Origin: Streptantibioticus_A sp037034305
GTDB lineage: Bacteria > Actinomycetota > Actinomycetes > Streptomycetales > Streptomycetaceae
Direction of reading: 5' to 3'
Assembly: GCA_037034305.1 (NCBI GenBank)
Contig: JBAGJY010000001.1
Coordinates: forward strand, 124,001 to 188,000
Length of the DNA: 64,000 nucleotides
The notes beneath the pieces are model-generated. The model did no database searches. It was not told where the DNA came from and worked only from the letters and a program-made list of their open reading frames with translations. Made by a program: the position numbers and the translations under genes. Shown here one piece after another: positions 1 through 8,746 of the stretch. Each line of letters starts with the position of its first letter. Positions within the stretch are counted from its first letter, which is position 1.

Positions 1-630
1 GCCGTCCTGGACATCCCCGCGGGACGCGTCCAGTTCATCGCCGCAGACCGGGCCGACACCGCGGTCGAGGTCCTGCCTGCGAACGCCTCGAAGGGCCGCG
101 ACGTGAAGGCAGCGGAGCAGACCACGGTCGAATACGCCGACGGAGTCCTGCGGATCGGGAATTCGGCGAAGAACCAGTACCTCGGCCCCTCCGGATCCAT
201 CGAGGTGACGGTCAAGCTGCCCGCCGGTTCCCGGGTCGAGGCCAAGGCGGGCAGCGCCGAACTCCGGACCCTCGGCCGCCTCGGCGACGTCGCTTTCGAA
301 GGCGCGTACCGCCAGATCAAGTTGGACGAGGCCGCGAGCGTCCGTCTCACTGCGGTCGACGGCGACGTCGAGGTCGGCCGGCTGGGCGGGGCCGCGGAGA
401 TCAGCACCGCAAGGGGCGACATCCGGATCGCCGAGGCCATGGGCGGCACGGTCGTGCTCAGCACCCAGTACGGCGACATCACGGTCGGCGCCGCCCGCGG
501 AGTCTCCGCCTCCCTGGACGCCGGCACCGCCTACGGCCGCGTCAGCAACGCCCTCAAGAACGATGGCACCGCCGATCTCGACATCCGCGCCACCACCTCC
601 CACGGCGACATCACCGCCCGCAGCCTCTGA
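1..630 (+). CDS. DUF4097-like beta-repeat protein, 3' part
   Basis: The reading frame is open from the first base, so the N-terminus lies outside the window; about 209 residues are visible. The protein is a succession of short beta-strand units with recurring Gly-Asp-Ile/Val turns (for example GDVEVGRL, GDIRIAEA, GDITVGAA, GDITARSL). This is the pattern of the DUF4097 'putative adhesin' family, which forms a right-handed beta solenoid. Members often sit beside regulators or membrane proteins in Streptomyces, and their biochemical role is not settled. No signal peptide or membrane segment is seen in the visible part. A ribosome-site-like motif (AAAGGAGCAC) lies just after the stop and resembles those before the next two genes. 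Confidence 0.75.
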   Translation, partial: AVLDIPAGRVQFIAADRADTAVEVLPANASKGRDVKAAEQTTVEYADGVLRIGNSAKNQYLGPSGSIEVTVKLPAGSRVEAKAGSAELRTLGRLGDVAFEGAYRQIKLDEAASVRLTAVDGDVEVGRLGGAAEISTARGDIRIAEAMGGTVVLSTQYGDITVGAARGVSASLDAGTAYGRVSNALKNDGTADLDIRATTSHGDITARSL

Positions 631-850
631 CCCGCTCCCTCCAAAGGAGCACCCCTCAACAGCAACCCAGCCATCGGGGCGAACGCGAACTCGCGAACGC
701 CATGGACGCCGCGCCGGGGAGGGCTCCCGCACGGCGAACGCAGCACGGCCACCGTCCTGGATGCGCGCAGCCACCGCCCAGGACGCGCCCGGCGGCAGCC
801 ACACCTGACCGGGCCAACAACCCACCCACGCAATCAAGGAGCACACAGCC

Positions 851-2092
851 ATGCCCCTCTACCTCACCGACCAGCACAGCGGCTTCTCCGAAGCAGGGCT
901 GCGCAGAATCCGCGACGTGCTGGCACGGCATGTGGAGTCCGGGAAGATTCCTGGACTCGTCGCCCTGGTCAGCCGGGGCGGTGAGACGCACGTCGAAGCG
1001 GTCGGGACGATGCGTCATGACGGTGGCGCGCCGATGCGCCGGGACACGATCTTCCGGATGGCCTCGACGTCCAAGCCGGTCACGATGGCGGCGGCGATGG
1101 CCCTGCTGGACGAGTGCAGGCTGCGGCTCGACGACCCGGTGGAGCCGTGGCTGCCCGAACTCGCCGACCGGCAGGTGCTCAAGCGGGTCGACGGCCCGCT
1201 GGACGACACCGTGCCGGCGCGGCGGCCGATCACCGTGCGGGACCTGCTGACCTCCACCTTCGGACTCGGCATGGATCTGACGGCGCTGGGCACCCCGATC
1301 ATGGACGCGGTCTTCGAGCGGGGCATCTTCAGCCAGAGCGCGACAGCGCTGCCCGCGCCGGACGAGTGGATGCGCCGCCTGGGCACGCTGCCGCTGATGC
1401 ACCAGCCCGGAGAGCACTGGCAGTACCAGGTCAGCCACGATGTGCTCGGCGTGCTCGTCGCCCGGGTCACCGGGCAGTCGTTCGAGACGTTCCTGGGTGA
1501 GCGGGTCCTGGATCCGCTGGGGATGAAGGACACCGGTTTCCATGTGCCCGCCGGCAAGATCGACCGGCTGCCGCCCTGCTACACGCCGAACCCGCAGACC
1601 GGGGAGTTCACCGTGTGGGACGAGGCGGTGGGCGGGCAGTACAGCGCGCCTCCAGCGTTCCAGTCAGGCGGCGGCGGTCTTGTCTCCACCGTCGACGACT
1701 ACCACGCCTACTTCCGGATGCTGCTCAACCACGGGACGCACGACGGCGAACGCATCCTGTCCAGGCCGGCCGTGGAGCTGATGACCACCAACTGCCTTAC
1801 CCCCGAGCAGCAGGCCGCCCGCAACGACCTGGCCCGCAACAACGTCCACATCTCCTTCGGCCAGGGACAGCACGGCGGCTGGGGTTATGGCATGGCGGTA
1901 CGCACCTGCCGCGGCGACTACGCGCCGATCGGCCAGTTCGGTTGGGACGGCGGTACCGGCACCACCGTCTACGCCGACCCGCACAGCGGGGTCGTCGGCA
2001 TCCTGCTCACCCAGGTCGGGCTGTCCGTCCCGGCCCCGGCACAGCTCATCCACGACTTCTGGACCACGCTCTACCAGGCGATCGACGACTGA
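851..2092 (+). CDS. Serine hydrolase, class C beta-lactamase/DD-peptidase fold
   Basis: This 413-residue protein has the hallmarks of the beta-lactamase class C / penicillin-binding-protein-like hydrolases. The nucleophile motif STSK lies at residues 72-75, a Tyr motif sits at YQVS, and a Gly-rich GGTGTT segment near residue 370 stands where the KTG box lies. No clear signal peptide is seen, so it may be a cytoplasmic esterase or amidase rather than a cell-wall enzyme. The start is set by AAGGAG about ten bases upstream. It is followed 78 bases downstream by a second hydrolase of the same superfamily with a near-identical leader, so the two probably arose by duplication or are co-expressed. 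Substrate cannot be told from sequence. Confidence 0.8.
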   Translation: MPLYLTDQHSGFSEAGLRRIRDVLARHVESGKIPGLVALVSRGGETHVEAVGTMRHDGGAPMRRDTIFRMASTSKPVTMAAAMALLDECRLRLDDPVEPWLPELADRQVLKRVDGPLDDTVPARRPITVRDLLTSTFGLGMDLTALGTPIMDAVFERGIFSQSATALPAPDEWMRRLGTLPLMHQPGEHWQYQVSHDVLGVLVARVTGQSFETFLGERVLDPLGMKDTGFHVPAGKIDRLPPCYTPNPQTGEFTVWDEAVGGQYSAPPAFQSGGGGLVSTVDDYHAYFRMLLNHGTHDGERILSRPAVELMTTNCLTPEQQAARNDLARNNVHISFGQGQHGGWGYGMAVRTCRGDYAPIGQFGWDGGTGTTVYADPHSGVVGILLTQVGLSVPAPAQLIHDFWTTLYQAIDD

Positions 2093-2170
2093 CATCTGCC
2101 GGGCCAGCAGGACCGCACCCTCCGTCCGTTCAACCGCATCCCACCTCCACAGATTCAAAGGAGCACAGCC

Positions 2171-2902
2171 ATGTCTCGCCCCCTCACCGGGCAGGATCGC
2201 CCGGAGCTGCAGAAGGCCATCGAGGAGACCGTCGATTCCGGTTTCGCCGGGGTGCAACTGCGCGTGAACGATGAGCGGGGCGAGTGGGTCGGCAGCGCCG
2301 GGGTGCGCAAGCTGGGCGAGAGCGCCACGCCGCCGACCAACGGGCATTTCCGGATCGGTAGCACCACCAAGACCTTCACCGCGACCGTGGTGCTGCAGCT
2401 GGTGGCCGAGGGCAAGATCGGGCTGGACAGCCCGGCGGATGACTACCTGCCCCGGTTCGGGCTGGACCGGCGGATCACGGTGCGGATGCTGCTGCAGCAC
2501 ACCAGCGGGCTGTTCAACTACACCGGCGAGTACTACGACGATGGGACGGTCGCGCCGGGGATCCCCTGGCAAGGCCAGGAGTACGTGGACAACCAGTTCC
2601 ACACCTACCAGCCGGAGGAACTGGTACGGCTGGCATTGTCCAAGCCGGCGCGGTTTGAGCCGGGGACGGACTGGAGCTACTCCAACACCAACTACGTGCT
2701 GGCCAAGTTGCTGATCGAGGAGGTCACCGGCCGCTCGTTGGCCGAGGAGACGCAGCGGCTGGTCCTGCAGCCGCTGGGACTGTCGGGCACCGTGGTGCCG
2801 GGCGCCTCGCCGGAGATCCCCGCGAGTTGGCCAGGGCAGCTCCTCAGGTCGCGGCCTCGTCCGGGCAGCAGACCGGGCGCGCTGTCGATGTTCACTTCGT
2901 GA
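2171..2902 (+). pseudogene. Truncated serine hydrolase (class C beta-lactamase fold)
   Basis: The first 217 or so residues are a good serine hydrolase / D-Ala-D-Ala carboxypeptidase-like sequence: nucleophile motif STTK at 64-67, YSN at 170-172 and the usual EEVTGRSL segment. After PGASPEIP (about base 2820) the family resemblance stops. The frame runs on through Arg/Pro/Ser-rich sequence to a chance stop, giving 243 residues against about 380-400 for intact relatives, so the KTG-containing part is missing. The ribosome site AAAGGAGCAC and ATG are intact. I read it as a gene cut by a recombination event whose other side brought in the reverse-strand remnants downstream; a functional short form is unlikely. 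Confidence 0.75.
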
Positions 2903-3017
2903 TCGCAGCGATGTCTTCCATGCCTTGCACGACCACGGCCGTGTGCAGCCTCGGCGGCCGGGAGGCGTCCCAGTCGGGCGATGCGGGCGGGGAGGCGCAG
3001 TGTCCTGCGGGCCGAAG

Positions 3018-3167
3018 TCACGTGCAGGGTATGGGCGTTGGAAGGGTGCCGACGGCGAAGGTGATGGGGGCGTCTCCGGTCCAGCCGTCGAGCTCGGCGC
3101 CGCAGTCGATGCTGACCAGGTCGCCGTCACGCAGCCGGTAGCCGGTGGGGACACCGTGCGCGACGCG
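3018..3167 (-). pseudogene. Methionine aminopeptidase (type I) fragment
   Basis: About 49 residues on the reverse strand match the core of type I methionine aminopeptidases. They include the HGVP segment that carries the active-site His, followed by the LRDGDLVSIDCG strand and GDAPITFAVG (in the family, VCHGIPD...LRDGDILNID...GDTSRTF.VG). Only the first metal-binding Asp region is represented. The sequence is cut in front of HGVP and after AVG, and a stop follows at once. It is a remnant of an actinobacterial map gene, too short to fold, and marks rearranged DNA between the truncated hydrolase and the cluster regulator. Confidence 0.7.
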
Positions 3168-3186
3168 AGGCGGGAGTGAGTGCTTC

Positions 3187-3233
3187 GCCCTGAGGCGCGA
3201 CTGATCGTCCCGCCTCAGGGCGGAACTGATCGT
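3187..3233. promoter_or_regulatory. Inverted plus direct repeat upstream of the SARP gene
   Basis: GCCCTGAGGCG at 3187-3197 is the exact reverse complement of CGCCTCAGGGC at 3211-3221 (11-base arms, 13-base loop). Overlapping this, ACTGATCGT occurs twice, at 3200-3208 and 3225-3233. The site is about 260 bases before the SARP start. It could be an operator, a transcript stem-loop or a mobile-element scar; nothing in the sequence decides between them. Confidence 0.45.
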
Positions 3234-3494
3234 TCTGCGCGGCCGCAACCCTTTGCCGGTGATTGCGGGCATGTGCAACTATGTGCTCGTAGACTTGCGC
3301 GAGTTGACCGCGACAGGATGAGCGGGGACGGAATGCACGCCTGAGCGAGCGAAGGTACAACACCGGCTTCGGCCTGACCACGTACCACCTGATCGGAATC
3401 ACCTGCCAAGGGCACGGCCGTCGGAACCGATCGGGAGATGCGGTGCCGAGTCCGGGGTGATCGTGGTGTGTTGTACGGGGGAAGGGAGAGGGTC

Positions 3495-6400
3495 ATGGTC
3501 CTTCGCCTGCTCGGGCCGGTCGAACTGGTCCATGAGGGGCGTTCGCTGGACCTTGGTGGGCCGCGTCAGCGAGTGGTTCTGGCGCTGTTGGGGTTGAACG
3601 TCAGCCGGACCACGTCCACCGACCAGCTGATCGATGCCGTGTGGGGTGACTCGCCCCCCACCACGGCACGCGGCCAGATCCAGGTCGCCATCTCGACGCT
3701 GCGCAAGCAGTTCACCCAAGCCGGTCGGGCGGACGCCATCAAAACCCGCCCTCCGGGTTATGTGCTCGAACTGGACACGGCCGACGTCGACTCCCTTGAG
3801 TTCGACCGGCTCGTCGACCGCGCGCGGGAGGAGACCCGGGCGGGCCGGAACGCCGAGGCCGCGGCGACCTTGCGCAAGGCCTTAGCGCTCTGGCGCGGCC
3901 CGGCACTGGATGGCGTACCCAGCGACCTCGTGCAGCGTGGGGCCACACACCTCAACGACCGGCGCCTGGCCGTCCTTGAGGAGCGGATCCGGCTGGATCT
4001 CGCGCTCGCCAGGCACGACGAGGTCAGTGCCGAACTCACCGCTCTGATCGGCGAGTACCCGCTGCGTGAGCGCCTGTACGAGCTGCTCATGCTGGCGCTC
4101 TACCGCTCGGGTCGGCAGGCCGAGGCGCTGGAGACCTTCCAGCGGGCCCGCAGGGCCCTGGTGGAGGAGATGGGGATCGAGCCCGGCCAGGAGTTGCGGG
4201 ATCTCGAACAGGCGATCCTCAACCAGTCCTCCGCGCTCGGCCTTGCCGAGGGATCCCGGGCCGCGGACACCGGGGCCGCCGCCAGCCGGTCGCCAGGATC
4301 GGAGGCGCCCGAGCCGGGATTTCGCCTCACCCCACGCCAACTACCGGCCAGCATCAGTGATTTCACCGGGCGGCGCGGGCAACTCGACGAGATCAAGCGG
4401 CTGCTCGTCCCCGACGCCCAGACGGAGGTCCCGGGCTACGCCGTTCCCATCGTGGACATCTCCGGGCCCGGAGGCGCCGGGAAGTCGGCCCTGGCCATCC
4501 GTGCGGCCCATGAGTTGGGCAGGCACTTCCCCGATGGCCACCTCTACGGCGACCTGCACACGGCGTCGGGCGAGGGCCAGACGGCAGCCCTGCTGGCGCG
4601 GTTCCTTCGGGCGCTGGGTGTACCGGCCAAGGCGGTTCCCGACGACGCGGAGGAACGGGCCGAGATGTACCGCAGCCGGTTGGCGGACAGCCGCGTACTC
4701 GTCGTCCTGGACGGGGTGACCGGAGCGGATCAGGTGATTCCGCTTCTGCCGGGCAGTGCGAGCTGTGCGGTGATCACCACGAGCCGGGCCCGGCTGGTGG
4801 GTGTGCCGGGCGTCCGTGGCATCGTTGTCGAGGCGTTCGACGTGGCCAACGCGCTTGAGCTGCTGGCCGGGATCATCGGCCGTGAGCGGGTGCAGGCGGA
4901 GCTCGACACCGCCGTCGAACTGGTGAACCTGTGCGACGGGCTGCCGCTGGCACTGCGGATCGCCGGGGCCCGGTTGACCTCCCACCCGCACTGGCGCATC
5001 GAGTGGCTGGTCGAGCGGCTGCGCGACGAGCGCCGCCGCCTGGACGAGCTGAGCTACCGCGGGCTGGAGCTGCGCTCCACGATCAGCCTGACGTACCGGG
5101 CCCTGCCGCCGTCGGCGCAGCGGCTGTTCCGGTTTTTCTCCCTCGTCCAGGCGCCCGACTCGCCCACCTGGGTGGCCGCGGCGTTGCTGGACACCGACTT
5201 CGCCACCGCTGAGGACACTCTCGACCTCCTGGTCGACGCCCAGGTGATGGACACGGTCCAGTACCCCGACTCGCAGCGGCCGCGCTACCGCTTCCACGAC
5301 CTGGTGCGTGCCTACGCGCACGAGGAACTGCTGGCGACCGAGTCGGCGCAGGAACGGGACGCGGCCCTCGCCCGGATGCTGGGAGGCTGGCTCGCCCTGG
5401 TCGAGGAGGCCCACCGCAAGGAGTACGGCGGGGACTACACCATCATCCACGGTGGCGCCGAGCGCTGGCGACTGCCCGCCGCGGCGCTCGCCGAGTCGTC
5501 CTCGGGGGCGATGGACTGGTGGAGCACCGAGCGGCGGTCCCTGGTGACGGCCATAGGGCAGGCGGCCGCCGCCGGAATGGAGGAGTTGTGCTGGGACCTG
5601 GCTCTCACCTCGGTGACGCTCTTCGAGGCCAAGGGGTACTTCGACGACTGGGAGGAGACCGCGCGCCTCGCGCACGAGGTCTCGGTACGCGCTGACAACC
5701 GCACCGGCCAGGCCGCGATGCTCTACTCGCTGGGGACCCTGCACATGTTCCAGACCAGGATGGAGCAGGCGCAGGAGTGCTTCGACGAGGCGCGCAAGCT
5801 GTTCGAGGCGGAGGGACACGACCACGGGCGTGCCCTGGTCCTGCGCAACGCCGCGCACCTGGACTGGGTGCGCGGCGACGATGTCGCCATGCGGGAGAAG
5901 TACGACGAGGCGCTGGCGATCATGCGGTTGGTCGGTGACCGGATCGGTGAGGCCCACATCCTGCGCAGCCTCGCCGGCTGGTGGCTGACCGCGGGCAGCA
6001 CCGGGCGCGCCCGCACCATGCTGGAGCAGGCCCTGGCCATCTCCCGGGAGGCGGACTGCCGGCGCGTCCAGGCCCAGGTGCTGCAGCGTTTCGCCGAGTT
6101 CCATCTCGCGACCGAGCAGCCGCAGCAGGCCAAGGACGCGCTGCGGGAGGTCCTGCGGATCGTGCGGGACAGCGGGGACCGCATCGGCGAGGCGTACGCG
6201 CTGTACGGCCTGGGCGCGGTGCGCCAGCGGGAGGGGCGGCTGGACAGCGCTGTCGACACGCTGACCCGCGCGCTCAACCTGTCCCGGCAGGTGGGCGAGC
6301 GGGTCGTCGAGGCCAGATCGCGTTACGCCCTGGCCGAGATCGCGCTGCTGCGGGGCGACTACGAGCTGACGGCCACTCACCTGAAGGTGGCGCGGGAGCT

Positions 6401-6512
6401 GTTCGCCGCGCTCGGCTCCAGGTCCTGGCTGGAGCGCGCCGAGGACCTGCTCGCCGAGGTCGGGGGCTGCGACGTCGCCAGGTGCGTCGCTTCCGGTTCG
6501 GACTCCTCCTGA
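3495..6512 (+). CDS. Large SARP regulator with NB-ARC and TPR domains
   Basis: This 1005-residue protein has the AfsR-type layout. An OmpR-like winged helix occupies about residues 1-95 (LRLLGPVEL, GGPRQRVVLALL). A bacterial transcriptional activation domain follows at about 100-245 (LDLALARHDEV, LYELLMLALYRSGRQAEAL). The NTP-binding NB-ARC-like segment has the P-loop GPGGAGKSA and a Walker-B-like VLVVLDG. After about residue 700 there are TPR repeats. Such proteins activate promoters of linked biosynthetic genes, often with nucleotide or ligand sensing. The ATG is chosen because GGAAGGGAGAGG lies just before it; an upstream in-frame start would add 19 unlikely residues. Codon 130 (3882-3884) is TTA, the rare leucine codon read by the bldA tRNA, so translation probably waits for development. 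Its 3' end overlaps the convergent PanE-like gene by 136 bases. It is the likely pathway-specific activator. Confidence 0.9.
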   Translation: MVLRLLGPVELVHEGRSLDLGGPRQRVVLALLGLNVSRTTSTDQLIDAVWGDSPPTTARGQIQVAISTLRKQFTQAGRADAIKTRPPGYVLELDTADVDSLEFDRLVDRAREETRAGRNAEAAATLRKALALWRGPALDGVPSDLVQRGATHLNDRRLAVLEERIRLDLALARHDEVSAELTALIGEYPLRERLYELLMLALYRSGRQAEALETFQRARRALVEEMGIEPGQELRDLEQAILNQSSALGLAEGSRAADTGAAASRSPGSEAPEPGFRLTPRQLPASISDFTGRRGQLDEIKRLLVPDAQTEVPGYAVPIVDISGPGGAGKSALAIRAAHELGRHFPDGHLYGDLHTASGEGQTAALLARFLRALGVPAKAVPDDAEERAEMYRSRLADSRVLVVLDGVTGADQVIPLLPGSASCAVITTSRARLVGVPGVRGIVVEAFDVANALELLAGIIGRERVQAELDTAVELVNLCDGLPLALRIAGARLTSHPHWRIEWLVERLRDERRRLDELSYRGLELRSTISLTYRALPPSAQRLFRFFSLVQAPDSPTWVAAALLDTDFATAEDTLDLLVDAQVMDTVQYPDSQRPRYRFHDLVRAYAHEELLATESAQERDAALARMLGGWLALVEEAHRKEYGGDYTIIHGGAERWRLPAAALAESSSGAMDWWSTERRSLVTAIGQAAAAGMEELCWDLALTSVTLFEAKGYFDDWEETARLAHEVSVRADNRTGQAAMLYSLGTLHMFQTRMEQAQECFDEARKLFEAEGHDHGRALVLRNAAHLDWVRGDDVAMREKYDEALAIMRLVGDRIGEAHILRSLAGWWLTAGSTGRARTMLEQALAISREADCRRVQAQVLQRFAEFHLATEQPQQAKDALREVLRIVRDSGDRIGEAYALYGLGAVRQREGRLDSAVDTLTRALNLSRQVGERVVEARSRYALAEIALLRGDYELTATHLKVARELFAALGSRSWLERAEDLLAEVGGCDVARCVASGSDSS

Positions 6513-7519
6513 CCCGGTGTCGCCGTGCGCTCCAGTAGCGCGGTGAGCTGGGCGGGGGTGAGGCCGCCGGGCGCGCGGCGCTCCCGTGCCCAGGTGTTCA
6601 CCAGGTCCCGCAGCGCCTCGTTCACCGGCGTCGGGACTCCGCACAACCGGCCCAGCAGGACGATCTCGCCGTTCAGGTAGTCGGCCTCGGCCGAGCCGCC
6701 GCCGCGGCGCAGGCTCTGCCATGTGGAGCTGTTGCCGGGCGCGGTGGTGGCATCCGGCAGTGCCTCCACCACCCCGCGGCGCAGCTCGGCGAGTTCGCGC
6801 GGCTGCGCGTGGGCGATGCCCGAGCGGGTGAGGACCGCCACCGCCTCGGCCTGGGCGCGGGCGATGACCTCCTTGGCCGTGGTGTCCGCCGACCCCCCGT
6901 ACAGCGCGTCCACCGCGTTGGCGAGGTTGCCCAGGAGCTTGCCGTACTTCCAGCGCATCGCGTCGTCCGCGACCAGCGCGTGGAAGTCGGAGCCGCGCAG
7001 GTCGTCGGCGACGCGCCGGATCGTCTCGTCCTCGCCGGTGGGGTAGCGGCCCAGGACCAGGGCGCCGGTGCGCGGCCCGCACCAGGTGCGGATCACGCCG
7101 GGGGTGAGGAAGGCGGCGGGCAGGATCACGCACGCGGCGTACACGTGCCGGAAGTGGCGAAGTGCCATCCGCTCGCTCTCCACGCCGTTCTGCAGGCACA
7201 GCAGCGGAAGCCGGGAGGAGGCGGTGCCGCCCCCGGCCACCGGACGGGGCGCCCAGGCGGCGAGCGCGGACAGCGTGTCCTGGGTCTTGACGGCCAGGAC
7301 GAGGATGTCGCCGTCGCGTAGTTCGGTCTCCTCGGGCCCCCGCACCACGGGGATGCGGAAGTCATGGGTCTGCTCGGGTGCCTCCAGGGTCAGTCCGCGG
7401 TCCCGCAGTGCCGTGTGGTGCTCGCCGCGGGCCACCAGGACGACCTCGTGCCCGGCCTGGTGGAGACGGGCGCCGACCGCGCCGCCGATCGCACCGGCAC
7501 CGATGATGATGTATCGCAT
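6377..7519 (-). CDS. PanE/ApbA-family ketopantoate reductase-like enzyme
   Basis: This NADPH-dependent 2-keto-acid reductase of the PanE/ApbA family has 380 residues. Seen: N-terminal Rossmann motif IIIGAGAIGG, the LAVKTQDT segment, LCLQNGVESE, the core lysine region WKYGKLLGNLANAVDAL, and the C-terminal helix NGEIVLLGRLCGVPTPVN. Family members reduce 2-oxo acids such as ketopantoate to the 2-hydroxy acid. A PanB homologue lies in the same operon, so the pair may make and reduce a hydroxymethylated keto acid for the product (inference). The ATG follows GAAGGAC 18 bases after the preceding stop; a TTG further up is also possible. The last 45 or so residues are a low-complexity tail lying antisense to the SARP gene, longer than in normal PanE. 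It is the last gene of the operon. Confidence 0.8.
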   Translation of the reverse strand: MRYIIIGAGAIGGAVGARLHQAGHEVVLVARGEHHTALRDRGLTLEAPEQTHDFRIPVVRGPEETELRDGDILVLAVKTQDTLSALAAWAPRPVAGGGTASSRLPLLCLQNGVESERMALRHFRHVYAACVILPAAFLTPGVIRTWCGPRTGALVLGRYPTGEDETIRRVADDLRGSDFHALVADDAMRWKYGKLLGNLANAVDALYGGSADTTAKEVIARAQAEAVAVLTRSGIAHAQPRELAELRRGVVEALPDATTAPGNSSTWQSLRRGGGSAEADYLNGEIVLLGRLCGVPTPVNEALRDLVNTWARERRAPGGLTPAQLTALLERTATPGQEESEPEATHLATSQPPTSASRSSARSSQDLEPSAANSSRATFR

Positions 7520-7537
7520 GTCCTTCGGCTTTCCCAA

Positions 7538-8746
7538 CTACGTGTCCCAGCGCGTTCCGTGCGCATACCACTTGGCCAACTCCCTGGCATTTTCCTCCAC
7601 TTCGCGGGTATTCCGGCCAGTGATCACATAGCCGCACAGGAACTTGCCGGATTTCTCGCCCCCCTGGTGGATCGCGCCGATCCTGCCGTGCACGCGCTGT
7701 TCGGCCACGAAGTCCGGCGGTTCGCCGGGCAGCGCGGCGAGCCGTCCGGCGCCGGGGTAGAAGACGACCCATCCCGCGCAGCGTCCCGGGGCGGCGCCGT
7801 GCGGTGGTGCGCCGCCGTCGTTCCTCTCGCCCAACTGCGCGGCGAACCACCGCTCGTCCAGGTCGAAGCCGCTGCAGGCGCGGATCGCCGCCGCGGTCAG
7901 GGCGCCACCGGTGCGGCTGGCGACCTCGCACAGCACGAGGCGGTCGTCGGGGGTGCGGAAGACCTCCAGATGGAAGGTGGTGCACTCGGGAGTCGGCAGC
8001 GCGTCCAGCACCCGGGAGGCGTACGCGGTCAGGCGCGGTACCAGGGGGTCGTCCCAGGTCAGTTGGGCCGAGCCCAGGTAGGCCCCGGTGCGGTACGACA
8101 GGCAGTCGTTGAGGTAGCGCGAGACGAAGGCCGCGGTGACCCGGCCCTGCGCGACCAGGCCGTCCACCACGTACATGTCGCCCTCGACGAAGCGCTCCAC
8201 CTCGGCGTGGTCCGGCAGGCCGTCCCGCAGCAGCGCGGTGAGGTCGGCCTCGTCACGCAGGACGCGTGTTCCGGTGGAACCGGATCCGTAGGCCGGTTTC
8301 ACCACGACGGGGTAGCCGTGTTCCCGGACGAAGCCGAAGAGGTCGAGCAGGACCCGCACCGCGGCGAAGTCCGGCACCGCGATCCCCCGTTCCCGCAGGA
8401 TCGTCTTCATCAGGACCTTGTCGCGGAAGGCCTGTGCGCTGTCCCAGTGCTGGCCCGGTACGTCGAGCAGTTCGCGCAGCCGGGCGGCGCGCAGTACGTC
8501 CCCCTCGCTGCGGGCGACGACCGCGTGGGGGCGCCGCCGCCCGGCCAGTTCGAGTGCGGCGCGTTCCAGTTCACCGCCGCTGTGGTAACCGTCGACGGGC
8601 CGGGCTTCGGGCAGGTGGGCGTACTGCGGGTACCTGTCCGCGCTGACCAGGAGGCTCAGGCGGACCCCGGCCTCGGCCGCCCAGGTGTCGTAGGGCGTGT
8701 CGGCGCGGTCGCTGTCGACGAGGGCGAGGGCGTGGGGCGCGGTCAT
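7538..8746 (-). CDS. ATP-grasp carboxylate-amine ligase
   Basis: This 402-residue protein has the ATP-grasp fold. A pre-ATP-grasp N-terminal domain is followed by the conserved lysine strand YPVVVKPAYGSGSTG, the hinge EVERFVEGDMYVVDG, and the Mg-binding end LVLCEVASRTGG. The family forms acyl-phosphates from carboxylates and couples them to amines, as in BacD-type dipeptide ligases. It overlaps the PPOX-fold gene by ATGA, and only 18 bases separate it from the PanE-like gene. It is one of three complete ATP-grasp ligases in the operon, suggesting that amide bonds in the product are made without NRPS modules. Substrates cannot be read from sequence. Confidence 0.85.
   Translation of the reverse strand: MTAPHALALVDSDRADTPYDTWAAEAGVRLSLLVSADRYPQYAHLPEARPVDGYHSGGELERAALELAGRRRPHAVVARSEGDVLRAARLRELLDVPGQHWDSAQAFRDKVLMKTILRERGIAVPDFAAVRVLLDLFGFVREHGYPVVVKPAYGSGSTGTRVLRDEADLTALLRDGLPDHAEVERFVEGDMYVVDGLVAQGRVTAAFVSRYLNDCLSYRTGAYLGSAQLTWDDPLVPRLTAYASRVLDALPTPECTTFHLEVFRTPDDRLVLCEVASRTGGALTAAAIRACSGFDLDERWFAAQLGERNDGGAPPHGAAPGRCAGWVVFYPGAGRLAALPGEPPDFVAEQRVHGRIGAIHQGGEKSGKFLCGYVITGRNTREVEENARELAKWYAHGTRWDT

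Larger units (their letters stand above)
2903..3494. other. Relic-bearing stretch before the SARP gene
   Basis: No intact gene is seen here. It holds a reverse-strand methionine aminopeptidase fragment (listed separately). In the same reverse frame further on, a short open segment ends at 2892-2894 with an orderly but unidentified C-terminus (LHTAVVVQGMEDIAAITK). Next comes an 11-base inverted repeat, then about 260 bases of leader before the SARP gene. No convincing promoter hexamers were found. Confidence 0.5.

Noticed and set aside
631..850. Small open frames between the DUF4097 and hydrolase genes
   Set aside because: Translations are Arg/Pro/Ala-rich, without a ribosome site next to a start codon.
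4341..7199. Very long open frame on the minus strand antisense to the SARP gene
   Set aside because: It is an artefact of extreme GC at third positions; its translation is Arg/Gly/Pro/His-rich without any motif, while the sense strand carries clear domains.
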